From Bradyrhizobium barranii subsp. barranii (GTDB lineage Bacteria > Pseudomonadota > Alphaproteobacteria > Rhizobiales > Xanthobacteraceae), in contig NZ_CP086136.1 in assembly GCF_017565645.3 (NCBI RefSeq), positions 5,315,501 to 5,379,500 on the forward strand: DNA of 64,000 bases. Reading direction: 5' to 3'. A model generated the notes under the pieces. The model worked only from the letters and a program-made list of their open reading frames with translations. It had not been told where the DNA came from and did no database searches. Shown piece by piece: positions 6,126 through 13,420 of this stretch. Numbering within the stretch: position 1 is the first letter of the stretch; every line of letters begins with the position of its first letter. The translations under genes and the position numbers were made by a program.

Positions 6126-8182
6126 GCGAGCTCGCCAGATACGAGGCCGCCGAGCGCGCGATCGCGGCCGCGGAAGCGGTCGACGAGGTGCTCGAGATCC
6201 GCAGCCAGGCGGCCGCCTGGGCGGCCTATGCCAAGCAGGCGAAAAACAAGGATCTCGAGATCAAGGCGGCGCGGATCCGGTTCCGCGCCGAGCGGCGCCT
6301 CGGCGATATGCTGATCTTGGCAAAGGCGGCCGGTCACCTCGCCGAGGGGCGGCCTAAAAACTGTTCCGGCGAGGAACAGTTTTCCGACGCCGGCGGCGAC
6401 GTCGCCGACCGGGTCGAGGCCGAGCCAGTCAAGCCGCTGCGCGTGACGCTGCAGGAGGCGGGAATCGACCGCAAGCTGTCGTCGCGGGCGCAGCGCCTGG
6501 CGGCGATGGATACGGCCGAATTCGAGCAGGCGCTCGAGCGCCAGGCCGAGGAAATGCGGTCCGGCCAGGCGCGCGTTGCGATGGATCTGCTCAAGGTCGG
6601 CGCCGAGGAAAAAGGGCGCGCCGATCGGCGCAACCTGGCGGCCGCGCTGTCCGGTCAATCGGCCGACCTGCCGTCCGGTCCGAAGGTGCCGGCGGTCTAT
6701 CTCGATCCGCCCTGGCGGCGTCAGGGCGGGATCGGCGATCGCGCATATGAGAACCACTATCCGACGATGACCTGGCCGGAAATCCTGGCCTATCTGCGCC
6801 ACGCGCGTGAGCGCCTGTTGCCCGACTCCTGGGCCTTCATGTGGATCCCGCGGCCGCATCTCCTGGCGCTGGTCGAGATCGAGCTCGAGGTGATGATCGC
6901 GGCGACCGGCGAGATGCAGCTCGCGCGCGTCGACATGCCGTTGTCCTGGGCCTGCGCGCAGGCGCTCGGGATGGATTCTTATTCGACCTGCTTTGTCTGG
7001 ACCAAGACCGACGACGCGCATCCGGACGTCAGCGGATCCGGTCTGATCGCGTTCGATCAGGATGAGCTGCTGCTCCTGTTCAAGCGCGGGCAGGGCCTGC
7101 CAAAACCGGCCGGCTCGGAAAAATTCGGATCGAACCATCGTGAGCGGCCGCGCGAGCATTCGCGCAAGCCTGATCACTACCGGCACATGATCGCGACGAT
7201 GGTCGGATGCGACGCCGAGGGGCGGCCGCTGCCCGTGCTCGAGCTGTTCGCGCGCGTCGACGCCGAGCATCCATTACCGCCAGGCTGGCTCGCCGCCGGC
7301 AACCAGGCCGCCGTTTCGCCGCCAGGCGAAATCGGCAACGCGATCGACGCGGCGCCTTCGCCGTCGTCGGCGCGTGTCTGTCCCGAATGCGGCGCTGATG
7401 TCGATCTAGAGGCTCACGCGCTGGAATGCACGGGATTCTGGCGCGTGCAGAGCTCATCAGAATCCAGTTTCGCCGCCGGAATGCCCTCCGACGCCGGCGA
7501 GACCGTGACGGCTGCGGCAAATGCAACATCAGACGGGGCCAGCGTTGCCGCGGCCGTCGCGGACGTCGTCGCGATCCCCGACCAGGTCGTCGACGATCGG
7601 GCGCCGTATGATGCCGACGACGTCGTCGCGATTGACCAGCTCGCCGGCTCGGAATGGCTGCAGCCGGCCGAGCTCGATGCGCTCGAGCTGTCCGAGCTCG
7701 AGCAGCTGATGATCCTTTCGGATTTCTGTCATCCGAAGCGCGCGACGATGCAGGACGTGCTCGGCGCGAGCTGGGAAAAGCGCGAAATGGCCTATCAATC
7801 CGGCGGGCAGTGGCAGCTGCGCGAGGCCGGCTGGTCGCGCCTGCACGCGCTGCGCGACGCAGTGACGGCGCCGCCGGTCGTTGCGCTGACCGAGCCTTAC
7901 CGCGCGCCGCAAATGTCGCTGTTCGATTGTCCGGCGCCTGAGATCGTCGACGGCGCGCTGCAGACGCGCCTCCCGATCGACGATGACGAGCTCGCGGAGC
8001 AGCTCGCGCTGATCGCGGTCGACGCCGGCGGCACGATTGACGGCCAGATGGCGCGGCATCTGTGCGGCAAGGATTATCTGCACGCCACGACCAAGGCGCT
8101 AAAGGTCACAGATCTCGGCCGCGCCTTCCTGGCGCAGCTGGTCGGGCCGGCATCCGTTCAACAGCAGGGGGGCGCGCGATGA
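6122..8182 (+). CDS. MT-A70 adenine methyltransferase fused to N- and C-terminal regulatory regions
   Basis: Residues 1-150 are helical and match the N-terminal region often seen in front of phage MT-A70 proteins (ARYEAAERAIAAAEAVDEVL...KDLEIKAARIRFRAERRLGDML). Residues 185-390 are the methyltransferase: VYLDPPW (catalytic DPPW at 195-198), YPTMTWPEI, AFMWIPRPHLL and HSRKPDHYRHMI. Residues from 420 contain a CPEC...HALEC zinc-finger-like motif, then an acidic linker and a possible winged helix near the C-terminus. At 686 residues it is more than twice the usual size of a phage MT-A70 enzyme. Its product, N6-methyladenine on phage DNA, would protect against restriction or affect replication and transcription. 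Confidence 0.8.
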   Translation: MSELARYEAAERAIAAAEAVDEVLEIRSQAAAWAAYAKQAKNKDLEIKAARIRFRAERRLGDMLILAKAAGHLAEGRPKNCSGEEQFSDAGGDVADRVEAEPVKPLRVTLQEAGIDRKLSSRAQRLAAMDTAEFEQALERQAEEMRSGQARVAMDLLKVGAEEKGRADRRNLAAALSGQSADLPSGPKVPAVYLDPPWRRQGGIGDRAYENHYPTMTWPEILAYLRHARERLLPDSWAFMWIPRPHLLALVEIELEVMIAATGEMQLARVDMPLSWACAQALGMDSYSTCFVWTKTDDAHPDVSGSGLIAFDQDELLLLFKRGQGLPKPAGSEKFGSNHRERPREHSRKPDHYRHMIATMVGCDAEGRPLPVLELFARVDAEHPLPPGWLAAGNQAAVSPPGEIGNAIDAAPSPSSARVCPECGADVDLEAHALECTGFWRVQSSSESSFAAGMPSDAGETVTAAANATSDGASVAAAVADVVAIPDQVVDDRAPYDADDVVAIDQLAGSEWLQPAELDALELSELEQLMILSDFCHPKRATMQDVLGASWEKREMAYQSGGQWQLREAGWSRLHALRDAVTAPPVVALTEPYRAPQMSLFDCPAPEIVDGALQTRLPIDDDELAEQLALIAVDAGGTIDGQMARHLCGKDYLHATTKALKVTDLGRAFLAQLVGPASVQQQGGAR

Positions 8183-8586
8183 GCTGGCCTGTTCACAAGA
8201 TTCGCAATCTCTGGACGGCCGCGGAGCTCGATCGGCTCTGCGCCGCAGTCGAGGGCGCCGGCGGCGATTGGGCTCGTGTTGCGGCGAACATGCCGGGACG
8301 GTCTGAGGCGGCCTGTAAGCAGGCGTACAACAGTCACCGGCGTTCCGAGCGCCTCGCCAAAGAAGCGCCGGCCGCAGCTGCGGCGCCGAAACGTTTGAAA
8401 AATTGGCAGGACAAGCGCGCCGCGGAAAAGGTGGCCGAGCAGGAGCGCGCGCGCGCCTTCGCGCAAGAGCGTTCGGCGGCGTCGGCGCTTTTCGGCGATC
8501 CGTTGCCGGGTCGCAGCGCGCTCGATCAGCGGTCAACGCAGACGCCGCCGAAGCGGCCGACGCTCTACACGGGGGACGCCAGATGA
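8179..8586 (+). CDS. Myb/SANT-like DNA-binding protein
   Basis: Residues 1-55 read WPVHKIRNLWTAAELDRLCAA and then GDWARVAANMPGRSEAACKQAY, the Trp-spaced helix pattern of Myb/SANT/GcrA-like DNA-binding domains. The rest is a charged helix (KNWQDKRAAEKVAEQERARA) and a disordered tail. The gene overlaps its neighbours by 4 bases. It could be a regulator of early or middle genes; in alphaproteobacteria, similarly folded GcrA responds to adenine methylation, and the gene follows directly after the MT-A70 gene, though a link is only speculation. Confidence 0.6.
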   Translation: MSWPVHKIRNLWTAAELDRLCAAVEGAGGDWARVAANMPGRSEAACKQAYNSHRRSERLAKEAPAAAAAPKRLKNWQDKRAAEKVAEQERARAFAQERSAASALFGDPLPGRSALDQRSTQTPPKRPTLYTGDAR

Positions 8587-8894
8587 TCGTTGTTCGGGTT
8601 GAGCTGCATTCGGCGATCACGCGCAAGGTCACAGAAATCGCGCGGATGCGGATCCGGAACGCCGGCGGCACAAAGGACATCGGCGATTATTCTGTCGAGA
8701 CGCTGCGCGGCCGCTCGCGCGAGCAGCTCGATCGCGGCGAGTGCCAGCGCGGCGGCGAGGTCAAGAATTATCCGCGGCTGCGGATCCACGTCTGGCACCT
8801 GGTCGCGCGCGCACTGATCGCGATGCGCTACGCCGGCGCGCGGGAGCTCGAGGAGCCCGGCGATCTGTTTGCGGCCGATGAGGCTGCAAAATGA
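8583..8894 (+). CDS. Hypothetical early phage protein (103 aa)
   Basis: It starts MIVVRVELHSAITRKVTEIA, followed by RMRIRNAGGTKDIGDYSVETLRGRSREQL and LRIHVWHLVARALIAMRY. The beta-rich first half and conserved-looking IxNxGGTKDIGDY core are typical of a widespread phage protein of unknown function, frequently encoded near replication genes. It overlaps both neighbours by 4 bases. Confidence 0.65.
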   Translation: MIVVRVELHSAITRKVTEIARMRIRNAGGTKDIGDYSVETLRGRSREQLDRGECQRGGEVKNYPRLRIHVWHLVARALIAMRYAGARELEEPGDLFAADEAAK

Positions 8895-9160
8895 ATCACA
8901 AGTGGAGCGAAAAGACGCGCGCGCCGAACGGCGACTCTCGCAAGGTCTGCACACGCGAGGGCTGCGAAATCGTTTGCGTGTCGCGGCATCGCATTGAGCC
9001 GAACGGCCGCCAGGATCATTACAAGGAATGGTTTCGCGGCAGCGCCAGGATCCAGATCGGCGGCAACACGCCGGCGTGCGAGGCCGTCGAAGTGCGCGCC
9101 GGCACCGCTGCGGCGGCCGTACAGCCCACGTTGGCGCGCGGGGGCTCGGATGTCGGCTGA
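8891..9160 (+). CDS. Small Cys-containing phage protein (89 aa)
   Basis: MNHKWSEKTRAPNGDSRKVC is followed by TREGCEIVCVSRH. The three closely spaced cysteines and a His suggest a metal site like a one-knuckle zinc finger. The fourth Cys, at about residue 63, is distant. The C-terminal 25 residues are Ala-rich and overlap the next gene by 11 bases. Function is unknown. Confidence 0.6.
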   Translation: MNHKWSEKTRAPNGDSRKVCTREGCEIVCVSRHRIEPNGRQDHYKEWFRGSARIQIGGNTPACEAVEVRAGTAAAAVQPTLARGGSDVG

Positions 9161-9482
9161 TCTCATTCTCGCGACGCTCGGCGCCGGCGGCGAGCCTGCC
9201 GTCAAGCTGGCGAACGTCATTCAAAAGCTGGTGCTCGAGGCCGCCAAGCTCGGCGAGCTCGATATCGCGGTTTACGTGCGCTCGACCGGCCAGCTGATGA
9301 GCGAGGATGAGGCCGACGCACTGCCGGCCGAGCAGCTCGCCGCCGTTAGAGATCACCTGGTCAGGGTGAAGCGTTTCCCGTCGCGCTGGCTCGATCGCCT
9401 CGACGACGCGATCAACCGCGGCCTGTTCTGGAATTATTCCGACGACCAAATCGTGCAGTTCATGCTGATGGGGCCGCGCTGA
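9150..9482 (+). CDS. Hypothetical phage protein (110 aa)
   Basis: It is a mainly helical protein (SADLILATLGAGGEPAVKLANV, QKLVLEAAKLGELDIAVY and AEQLAAVRDHLVRVKRF) ending NYSDDQIVQFMLMG. There are no cysteines, signal sequence or catalytic motif. It is the last gene before the short 61-base gap in front of the replication initiator. Function is unknown. Confidence 0.6.
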   Translation: MSADLILATLGAGGEPAVKLANVIQKLVLEAAKLGELDIAVYVRSTGQLMSEDEADALPAEQLAAVRDHLVRVKRFPSRWLDRLDDAINRGLFWNYSDDQIVQFMLMGPR

Positions 9483-9543
9483 CCAAACCCGTTCCGTTGC
9501 TTACCGCGTCCAGTTGAATCGAAACCTTAAGAGCATTGCCACG

Positions 9544-10776
9544 ATGACGACCGAGAAACGGCGCGCGCGACGCATCGCCGCCGACGAGGCGCACGCCTGG
9601 GCGAGGAACCTGCGCCTCAACAATCCGCACGCAAAGCTGACGCTGTCTATGGCGTCACTTTACGTCGACGGTGACGGCTATTGCTTCGTATCGATCCCGA
9701 CGCTTTCCGATGACACGGAATTGTCGACGCAGACTGTGCGCAACCGCCTGGCCTGGCTCGAGCAGATCGGCGCGATCGCGCGGCTGCCGCAATGGATCGA
9801 CGAGTACGGCCGGCGCAACGGCGAGTGCAAAGGCAAGCGCACCAGCGACCTGATCCGGTTGATGCTCGACGTCGATCCCGACGTGATCGAAGCGGCCGCC
9901 AGGGGCGAATTTGAGGGTGTTTCACGTGAAGTTAGCCCTATGCCGCAGACAGGGCTAAATCCGGCCTCCGAAACCGTTAGCCCTGCGCCAGCCCTACGCC
10001 AGCCCTATGACTCGGCAGAGGGTCTAAACTCTGAACCTGAACCTGAATCTTCCCCTAAATCCCCTTCCAGGGGACGAGAGGGCGATCGCGAGGATCTTCA
10101 GGAAAGCGAACCGGCCGATTTCGAGCCGGCCTGGCAGAGCTGGCCTGGTCACCAGGCGATGCGGCGCGATCTCGCGCTCGCCGAGTTCCGGCTGCTCGAG
10201 CCGGACAAGCAACGGCTTTGCAGGGCGGCGATCGTGCCGTTTGTCGAGATGCTCAAGCGGTTGAAGCGCGACGCGGTGCCGAATTTTCATCTGTGGATCC
10301 GTCAGCGGCGTTTCGAGGAGTTTCCGAGCGCCAGGCTGCCGGATCCGGCGCCGGAGCGGCACTGGATCGACGGCTACGAGCTCGCCGGATTGCAGCTCGC
10401 CGCGCGTATCGGCTCGAGGCCGCTGCGCCTGGCCGAGGATCCCGAGCGCGGCCGCGGCTTGTGGTCGACCAGGCCGCCTCAACCCGACCTGGCGGCGATC
10501 GCGAAGTTTGCCGGCGAGGATCCGCAAGCGTGGCACCAGGTCGAGCTGGGAACGCCGCAGTTTGCGGCCTGGCGCGACCGCCTGGCGCTCTGGCTCGGCG
10601 TCGAGATCGAAGCGGAGCGGGTCTGGACCGAGGCCTTCGATCCGGCGGTGCACAACCTGCCGGCGCTACATCCGAATTTCCGATTGCGAAAATCCAAACA
10701 GGCGCTGCGCGTGCCGGCGCCGTGGCCGCCGCATCGCGACGGCAGCTGGTCGAGCGAGGAGGGGGAATGCGCATGA
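9544..10776 (+). CDS. Phage replication initiator-like protein with winged helix (origin inside gene)
   Basis: Residues 1-100 form a helix-turn-helix domain of the replication-initiator type: LRLNNPHAKLTLSMASLYVD, YCFVSIPTLSDDTELSTQTVRNRLAWLEQIGAI. Residues ~120-190 are a Pro/Ser/Glu-rich linker (EPEPESSPKSPS), and residues 195-400 are a helical domain of unknown fold. Phage proteins of this design (helix-turn-helix 'DnaD/O-like') bind origin iterons and load helicase. The linker-coding DNA contains an iteron array and a parS-like palindrome, as in lambda gene O. ATG 9544 is preferred over TTG 9514 because AAGAG lies 10 bases upstream and the preceding 10 codons lack similarity. Confidence 0.7.
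   Translation: MTTEKRRARRIAADEAHAWARNLRLNNPHAKLTLSMASLYVDGDGYCFVSIPTLSDDTELSTQTVRNRLAWLEQIGAIARLPQWIDEYGRRNGECKGKRTSDLIRLMLDVDPDVIEAAARGEFEGVSREVSPMPQTGLNPASETVSPAPALRQPYDSAEGLNSEPEPESSPKSPSRGREGDREDLQESEPADFEPAWQSWPGHQAMRRDLALAEFRLLEPDKQRLCRAAIVPFVEMLKRLKRDAVPNFHLWIRQRRFEEFPSARLPDPAPERHWIDGYELAGLQLAARIGSRPLRLAEDPERGRGLWSTRPPQPDLAAIAKFAGEDPQAWHQVELGTPQFAAWRDRLALWLGVEIEAERVWTEAFDPAVHNLPALHPNFRLRKSKQALRVPAPWPPHRDGSWSSEEGECA
9918..9933. promoter_or_regulatory. parS-like palindrome inside the replication gene
   Basis: TGTTTCACGTGAA (9918-9930) matches the first 13 bases of the bacterial parS consensus TGTTTCACGTGAAACA; only the last three positions differ. The 10-base core TTCACGTGAA is a perfect palindrome. 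It abuts the first iteron at 9934. ParB-family proteins bind this sequence on chromosomes and plasmids. Confidence 0.5.
9934..10065. repeat. Iteron array and AT-richer stretch: candidate phage replication origin
   Basis: An 11-base unit AGCCCT(A/G)(T/C)G(C/A)C occurs at 9934-9944, 9979-9989, 9990-10000 and 10001-10011; the last three are tandem with an exact 11-base period. An inverted AGGGCTAA at 9951-9958 pairs with TTAGCCCT at 9932-9939. Just downstream, 10022-10060 is noticeably less GC-rich and includes three CTGAAC units (10031-10048). Iterons followed by an AT-rich unwinding region inside the initiator gene match the layout of the lambda origin. No experimental support is available here. 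Confidence 0.6.
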
Positions 10777-11456
10777 ACCAAACATTGCGGCCGCGGGATC
10801 ACGTGCGAGGCGAAATCGTCGGCTATGTCGATCTCGATCTGCTGCACGGTCCGCGCGAGGTGCCGGTCGAGCCTGATCGCTGGTATATCCTGCGCGTGCA
10901 TCCGCACCTGCAGCTCAACGTGATGCGGACATTCCGTCAAAGGAATATCTCGGCCTGGCTGCCAATGCAGACCGAAACGCGCAGCGTGGCGCGCTATAAC
11001 CGCGGCTACGAGAAGGTTTTGACGCAGCAGGTTAGGTCGCCGTTGATCTGCGGCGCGATCCTGGTGCCTGATTTCGAGGTCAAGTTTGGACGCTTCTACG
11101 CTGTCGACGGTGTGATTGACGTCATGCGCGTCGGGCCGTGTGTGCCTGTTCTCAAGGGGCAGGACGTCATTGATCTGCGCAACATCGAGGCGATCGGCAA
11201 CACGCCGAAATCAAAGCGCGAGCGCAAATTCGAGCTCGGCGAGCTGGTGCGGGTAACGTCGGGACCGTTCGCTTACTTCTGCGGCCAGGTGGAAAGATTT
11301 GACTCAACTGGCCGACTCAGTGTCGGTATCAGCATGTTCGGGCGCGTCACTCAAATCTCGATCGACGAGAGTGATCTAGAGCTAGCGCCGCGGCCAAGGT
11401 CGCGGAATAGCTCGAGCGGAAGCGGTCAAGGCTTTCGGCGCATCCCTTCTCGGTGA
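10773..11456 (+). CDS. NusG-like transcription factor (phage-encoded)
   Basis: Residues 38-125 resemble the NGN domain (RWYILRVHPHLQLNVMRTFR, ISAWLPM), and residues 175-215 are a KOW domain (ELGELVRVTSGPFAYFCGQVE, ...VGISMFGRVTQISIDESDLEL). NusG paralogues of the RfaH/NusG* kind ride on RNA polymerase and suppress termination and pausing. The gene is last in the early operon, directly followed by a perfect 10-bp intrinsic terminator and then the late genes, the expected place for an antiterminator controlling late transcription. ATG 10773 overlaps the previous stop, and AGGAGG lies 10 bases before it. Confidence 0.8.
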   Translation: MNQTLRPRDHVRGEIVGYVDLDLLHGPREVPVEPDRWYILRVHPHLQLNVMRTFRQRNISAWLPMQTETRSVARYNRGYEKVLTQQVRSPLICGAILVPDFEVKFGRFYAVDGVIDVMRVGPCVPVLKGQDVIDLRNIEAIGNTPKSKRERKFELGELVRVTSGPFAYFCGQVERFDSTGRLSVGISMFGRVTQISIDESDLELAPRPRSRNSSSGSGQGFRRIPSR

Positions 11457-11494
11457 GACCGAGTCAAGGGGACGCGCGAAGCGCAACCATCCAC

Positions 11495-11522
11495 AAAGCC
11501 CGGCCATTGTGCCGGGCTTTTG
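11495..11522 (+). terminator. Rho-independent terminator after the NusG-like gene
   Basis: AAAGCCCGGC (11495-11504) and GCCGGGCTTT (11511-11520) form a perfect 10-bp stem with a 6-base loop, followed by T. The stem itself ends in a T-run, so the signal works best for rightward transcription from the early operon. Confidence 0.85.
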
Positions 11523-11635
11523 CGTGTCTAGGGTGTGCGGTAGCGCGCTCCTGTGCTGCCGCTGCCCTCCTTGGGTGTTTCCTCCCTTGACTAGGCCGGC
11601 CGGCGATGACGCTGCGCCGGCCTTCCTTTTGTGAG

Positions 11636-11947
11636 ATGGCAGCGCCAGTCAAGCAGCAACGCGCCGAGCCGCCCTGGCGCCAGTGGTACAAGCTGGCGCG
11701 CTGGCGCAGGCTCAAGGACCAGGTCCATCTGCGTGACGCTTACGTGTGCCAGCGAACCGGCGTGCTCTGTGACGGCGTCTACCCTGCCGACAACAGTCCT
11801 GTCGCCGACCATACCGAGGCGCATCGCGGCGATCCTGTCCGCTTCTGGGATCCCGACAACATCCACACGGTATCGAAGGCGTACCACGACGCCGAGAAAC
11901 AGAAGCTCGAGCAGGCCTCGCTGCATCAGCGCGGCGTTTGGGATTGA
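11636..11947 (+). CDS. HNH endonuclease next to terminase
   Basis: The 103-residue protein carries the short HNH fold: WYKLARWRRLKDQVHLRDAYVC, then VADHTEAHRGDP and FWDPDNIHTVSKAYHDAEK. In HK97-type phages such an HNH gene sits immediately upstream of the terminase and stimulates specific DNA cleavage at cos. Here it is separated from the terminase by the inserted chvI gene. The start at 11636 (MAAPVKQQ) is preferred over ATG 11606, though no clear ribosome site precedes either. Confidence 0.8.
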   Translation: MAAPVKQQRAEPPWRQWYKLARWRRLKDQVHLRDAYVCQRTGVLCDGVYPADNSPVADHTEAHRGDPVRFWDPDNIHTVSKAYHDAEKQKLEQASLHQRGVWD

Positions 11948-11958
11948 GGATTTCGATC

Positions 11959-12015
11959 ATGACCGAGCAAGAGAAGGAAAAGGCGCGTGAGCCTCAGGCT
12001 TCCTTGAAGAGGTAG
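11959..12015 (+). pseudogene. 18-codon open frame truncated at the chvI junction
   Basis: ATG 11959 has GAGG about 9 bases upstream, and the frame reads [13 protein letters not shown] before running into the antisense 3' end of chvI and stopping at 12015. The charged start and good ribosome site resemble the beginning of a phage gene that was interrupted by the inserted regulator. It could equally be a chance frame. Confidence 0.35.
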
Positions 12016-12695
12016 CCGACGCCGTAGAGCGTCTCGATCATCTCGAACTCGCTGTCGACCACCTTGAACTTCTTGCGCAGCCGCTTGATGTGGCTGTCGA
12101 TGGTGCGGTCGTCGACATAGACCTGGTCGTCATAGGCGGCGTCCATCAGCGCGTTGCGACTCTTCACCACGCCGGGCCGGGTCGCCAGCGCCTGGAGGAT
12201 CAGGAATTCGGTGACGGTCAGCGCCACCGGCTCGTTCTTCCAGGTGCAGGTGTGCCGTTCGGGGTCCATGCGCAGCAGGCCGCGGTCGAGCGCTTTGGCA
12301 TCGTTCTCCTTCGGCGCGACGGTCGGGTCCTTCGGCGCCGAGCGGCGCAGCACGGCCTTGACGCGCTCGACCAGCACGCGCTGCGAGAACGGTTTGCGGA
12401 TGAAGTCGTCGGCGCCCATCTTGAGGCCGAACAGTTCGTCGATCTCTTCGTCCTTGGAGGTCAGGAAGATCACCGGCAGGTCGGATTTCTGCCGCAGCCG
12501 GCGCAGCATTTCCAAGCCGTCCATGCGCGGCATCTTGATGTCGAGAATGGCAAGATCGGGCTGGGTGGTGCGGAAGCCGTCGAGCGCGGAGGCGCCGTCG
12601 GAGTAAGTCATGATGCGGTAGCCTTCCGTCTCCAGCGCGATCGAGACGGATGTGAGAATGTTGCTGTCATCGTCGACCAAAGCGATTGTGGGCAT
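11994..12695 (-). CDS. chvI: ChvI-type response regulator, orphan inside the prophage
   Basis: The 233-residue protein is an OmpR/PhoB-type regulator. The receiver domain (1-120) has acidic residues DDD 8-10, phosphoacceptor Asp52 in [13 protein letters not shown], Thr79 and Lys101 in the KPFS motif. The DNA-binding winged helix (135-230) contains [46 protein letters not shown] and [11 protein letters not shown]. This is near-identical in pattern to rhizobial ChvI, which with sensor ChvG controls acid/envelope stress, exopolysaccharide and symbiosis genes. ATG 12695 has AGAGAGG just upstream. No chvG or hprK lies beside it, and phage genes flank both sides. The usual GYRF near the C-terminus is GYLF here. 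Confidence 0.9.
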   Translation of the reverse strand: MPTIALVDDDSNILTSVSIALETEGYRIMTYSDGASALDGFRTTQPDLAILDIKMPRMDGLEMLRRLRQKSDLPVIFLTSKDEEIDELFGLKMGADDFIRKPFSQRVLVERVKAVLRRSAPKDPTVAPKENDAKALDRGLLRMDPERHTCTWKNEPVALTVTEFLILQALATRPGVVKSRNALMDAAYDDQVYVDDRTIDSHIKRLRKKFKVVDSEFEMIETLYGVGYLFKEA

Positions 12696-12857
12696 GAGCC
12701 TCTCTTTCTGCTTTCCGTTTGGGTCGTGGCTTGAAACGGCGAGCAATCCACTGATGCGCCGCATACATGGGTGCCGAAGCCGGCGGTCGAACCTTGTCAC
12801 CGAGCAATGCAAGCTGGGCTGAAGTGTGACCAAGTTCCACGAAGCGCGGCAGATTCG
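12696..12857 (-). promoter_or_regulatory. Probable promoter/5' region of the orphan chvI gene
   Basis: No gene is seen in this stretch. It lies directly upstream of chvI, whose leftward transcription must begin here or beyond. I see no unambiguous -35/-10 pair. Confidence 0.3.
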
Positions 12858-12904
12858 CCCCGTTTCGCCCCTTAACCTGACCCCGTTTAACCTGCCCCCC
12901 GTTT
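12858..12904. repeat. CCCCGTTT / TTAACCTG repeats upstream of terminase
   Basis: CCCCGTTT occurs at 12858-12865, 12881-12888 and 12897-12904, and TTAACCTG at 12872-12879 and 12887-12894. Directly repeated short boxes upstream of the terminase genes are where pac or cos binding sites for the small terminase subunit are expected. They could also be regulator sites for chvI. Confidence 0.45.
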
Positions 12905-12967
12905 ACCCGAAAAAAGCCCTCCCTTGCAACCACCTGACTATGGCCGGGGGCCGCGCGACGCACTCAC

Positions 12968-13420
12968 GTGCGCCTCGTAGAAGCCGATGCACCCGCCCCC
13001 CGATTTCGACCCCGGAAAGCTCGCCAAATCGCCGCTCAGGCGCTCGCGCCAGGGGTCAAGGCGGCGATCGTCAAGGCGATGGATGAGAACGTCAGCGATG
13101 ACGAAGCCAGGGCCGCCTTTGCCGGCGTGCTTGCCCATGTCGCGGACAACCTCGAGCGCAGCGCGATCGCGCTCGAGCGCCCGGTGACGCCGAACGACGT
13201 CGAACTCAAGGGGCAGGGTAGGTCAAAAATCGCCAAGCTTTTGCTCCTGAGACCGGCCCCACTCTCATTCGCAGGTTTTTTTCACTATGGCCGACAATTT
13301 CGACCTGTTGGGCGATCCGATCCCTGCCAATCACGGCGGGCGTGGTCGGCCGCCTCACATGCCGACCGCGCGAAACCGGAATCGCGTCAGCATGTTAGTC
13401 GCGATGGGTTGGAGCAATGA
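12968..13420 (+). CDS. Hypothetical phage protein before terminase; C-terminal end uncertain
   Basis: The frame starts at GTG 12968. Residues 28-80 (GVKAAIVKAMDENVSDDEARAA, GVLAHVADNLERSAIALERP) have good codon use and are helical. From about residue 90 the frame continues over the start of the terminase small-subunit gene and looks non-coding (LLLLRPAPLSFAGFFHYG), so the true protein may end near 13240 or be frameshifted. Function is unknown. Confidence 0.45.
   Translation: MRLVEADAPAPRFRPRKARQIAAQALAPGVKAAIVKAMDENVSDDEARAAFAGVLAHVADNLERSAIALERPVTPNDVELKGQGRSKIAKLLLLRPAPLSFAGFFHYGRQFRPVGRSDPCQSRRAWSAASHADRAKPESRQHVSRDGLEQ

Noticed and set aside
11959..12015. The 18-codon frame as a functional peptide gene
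   Set aside because: It ends inside antisense chvI and is better explained as a truncated or chance frame; kept only as a junction clue.
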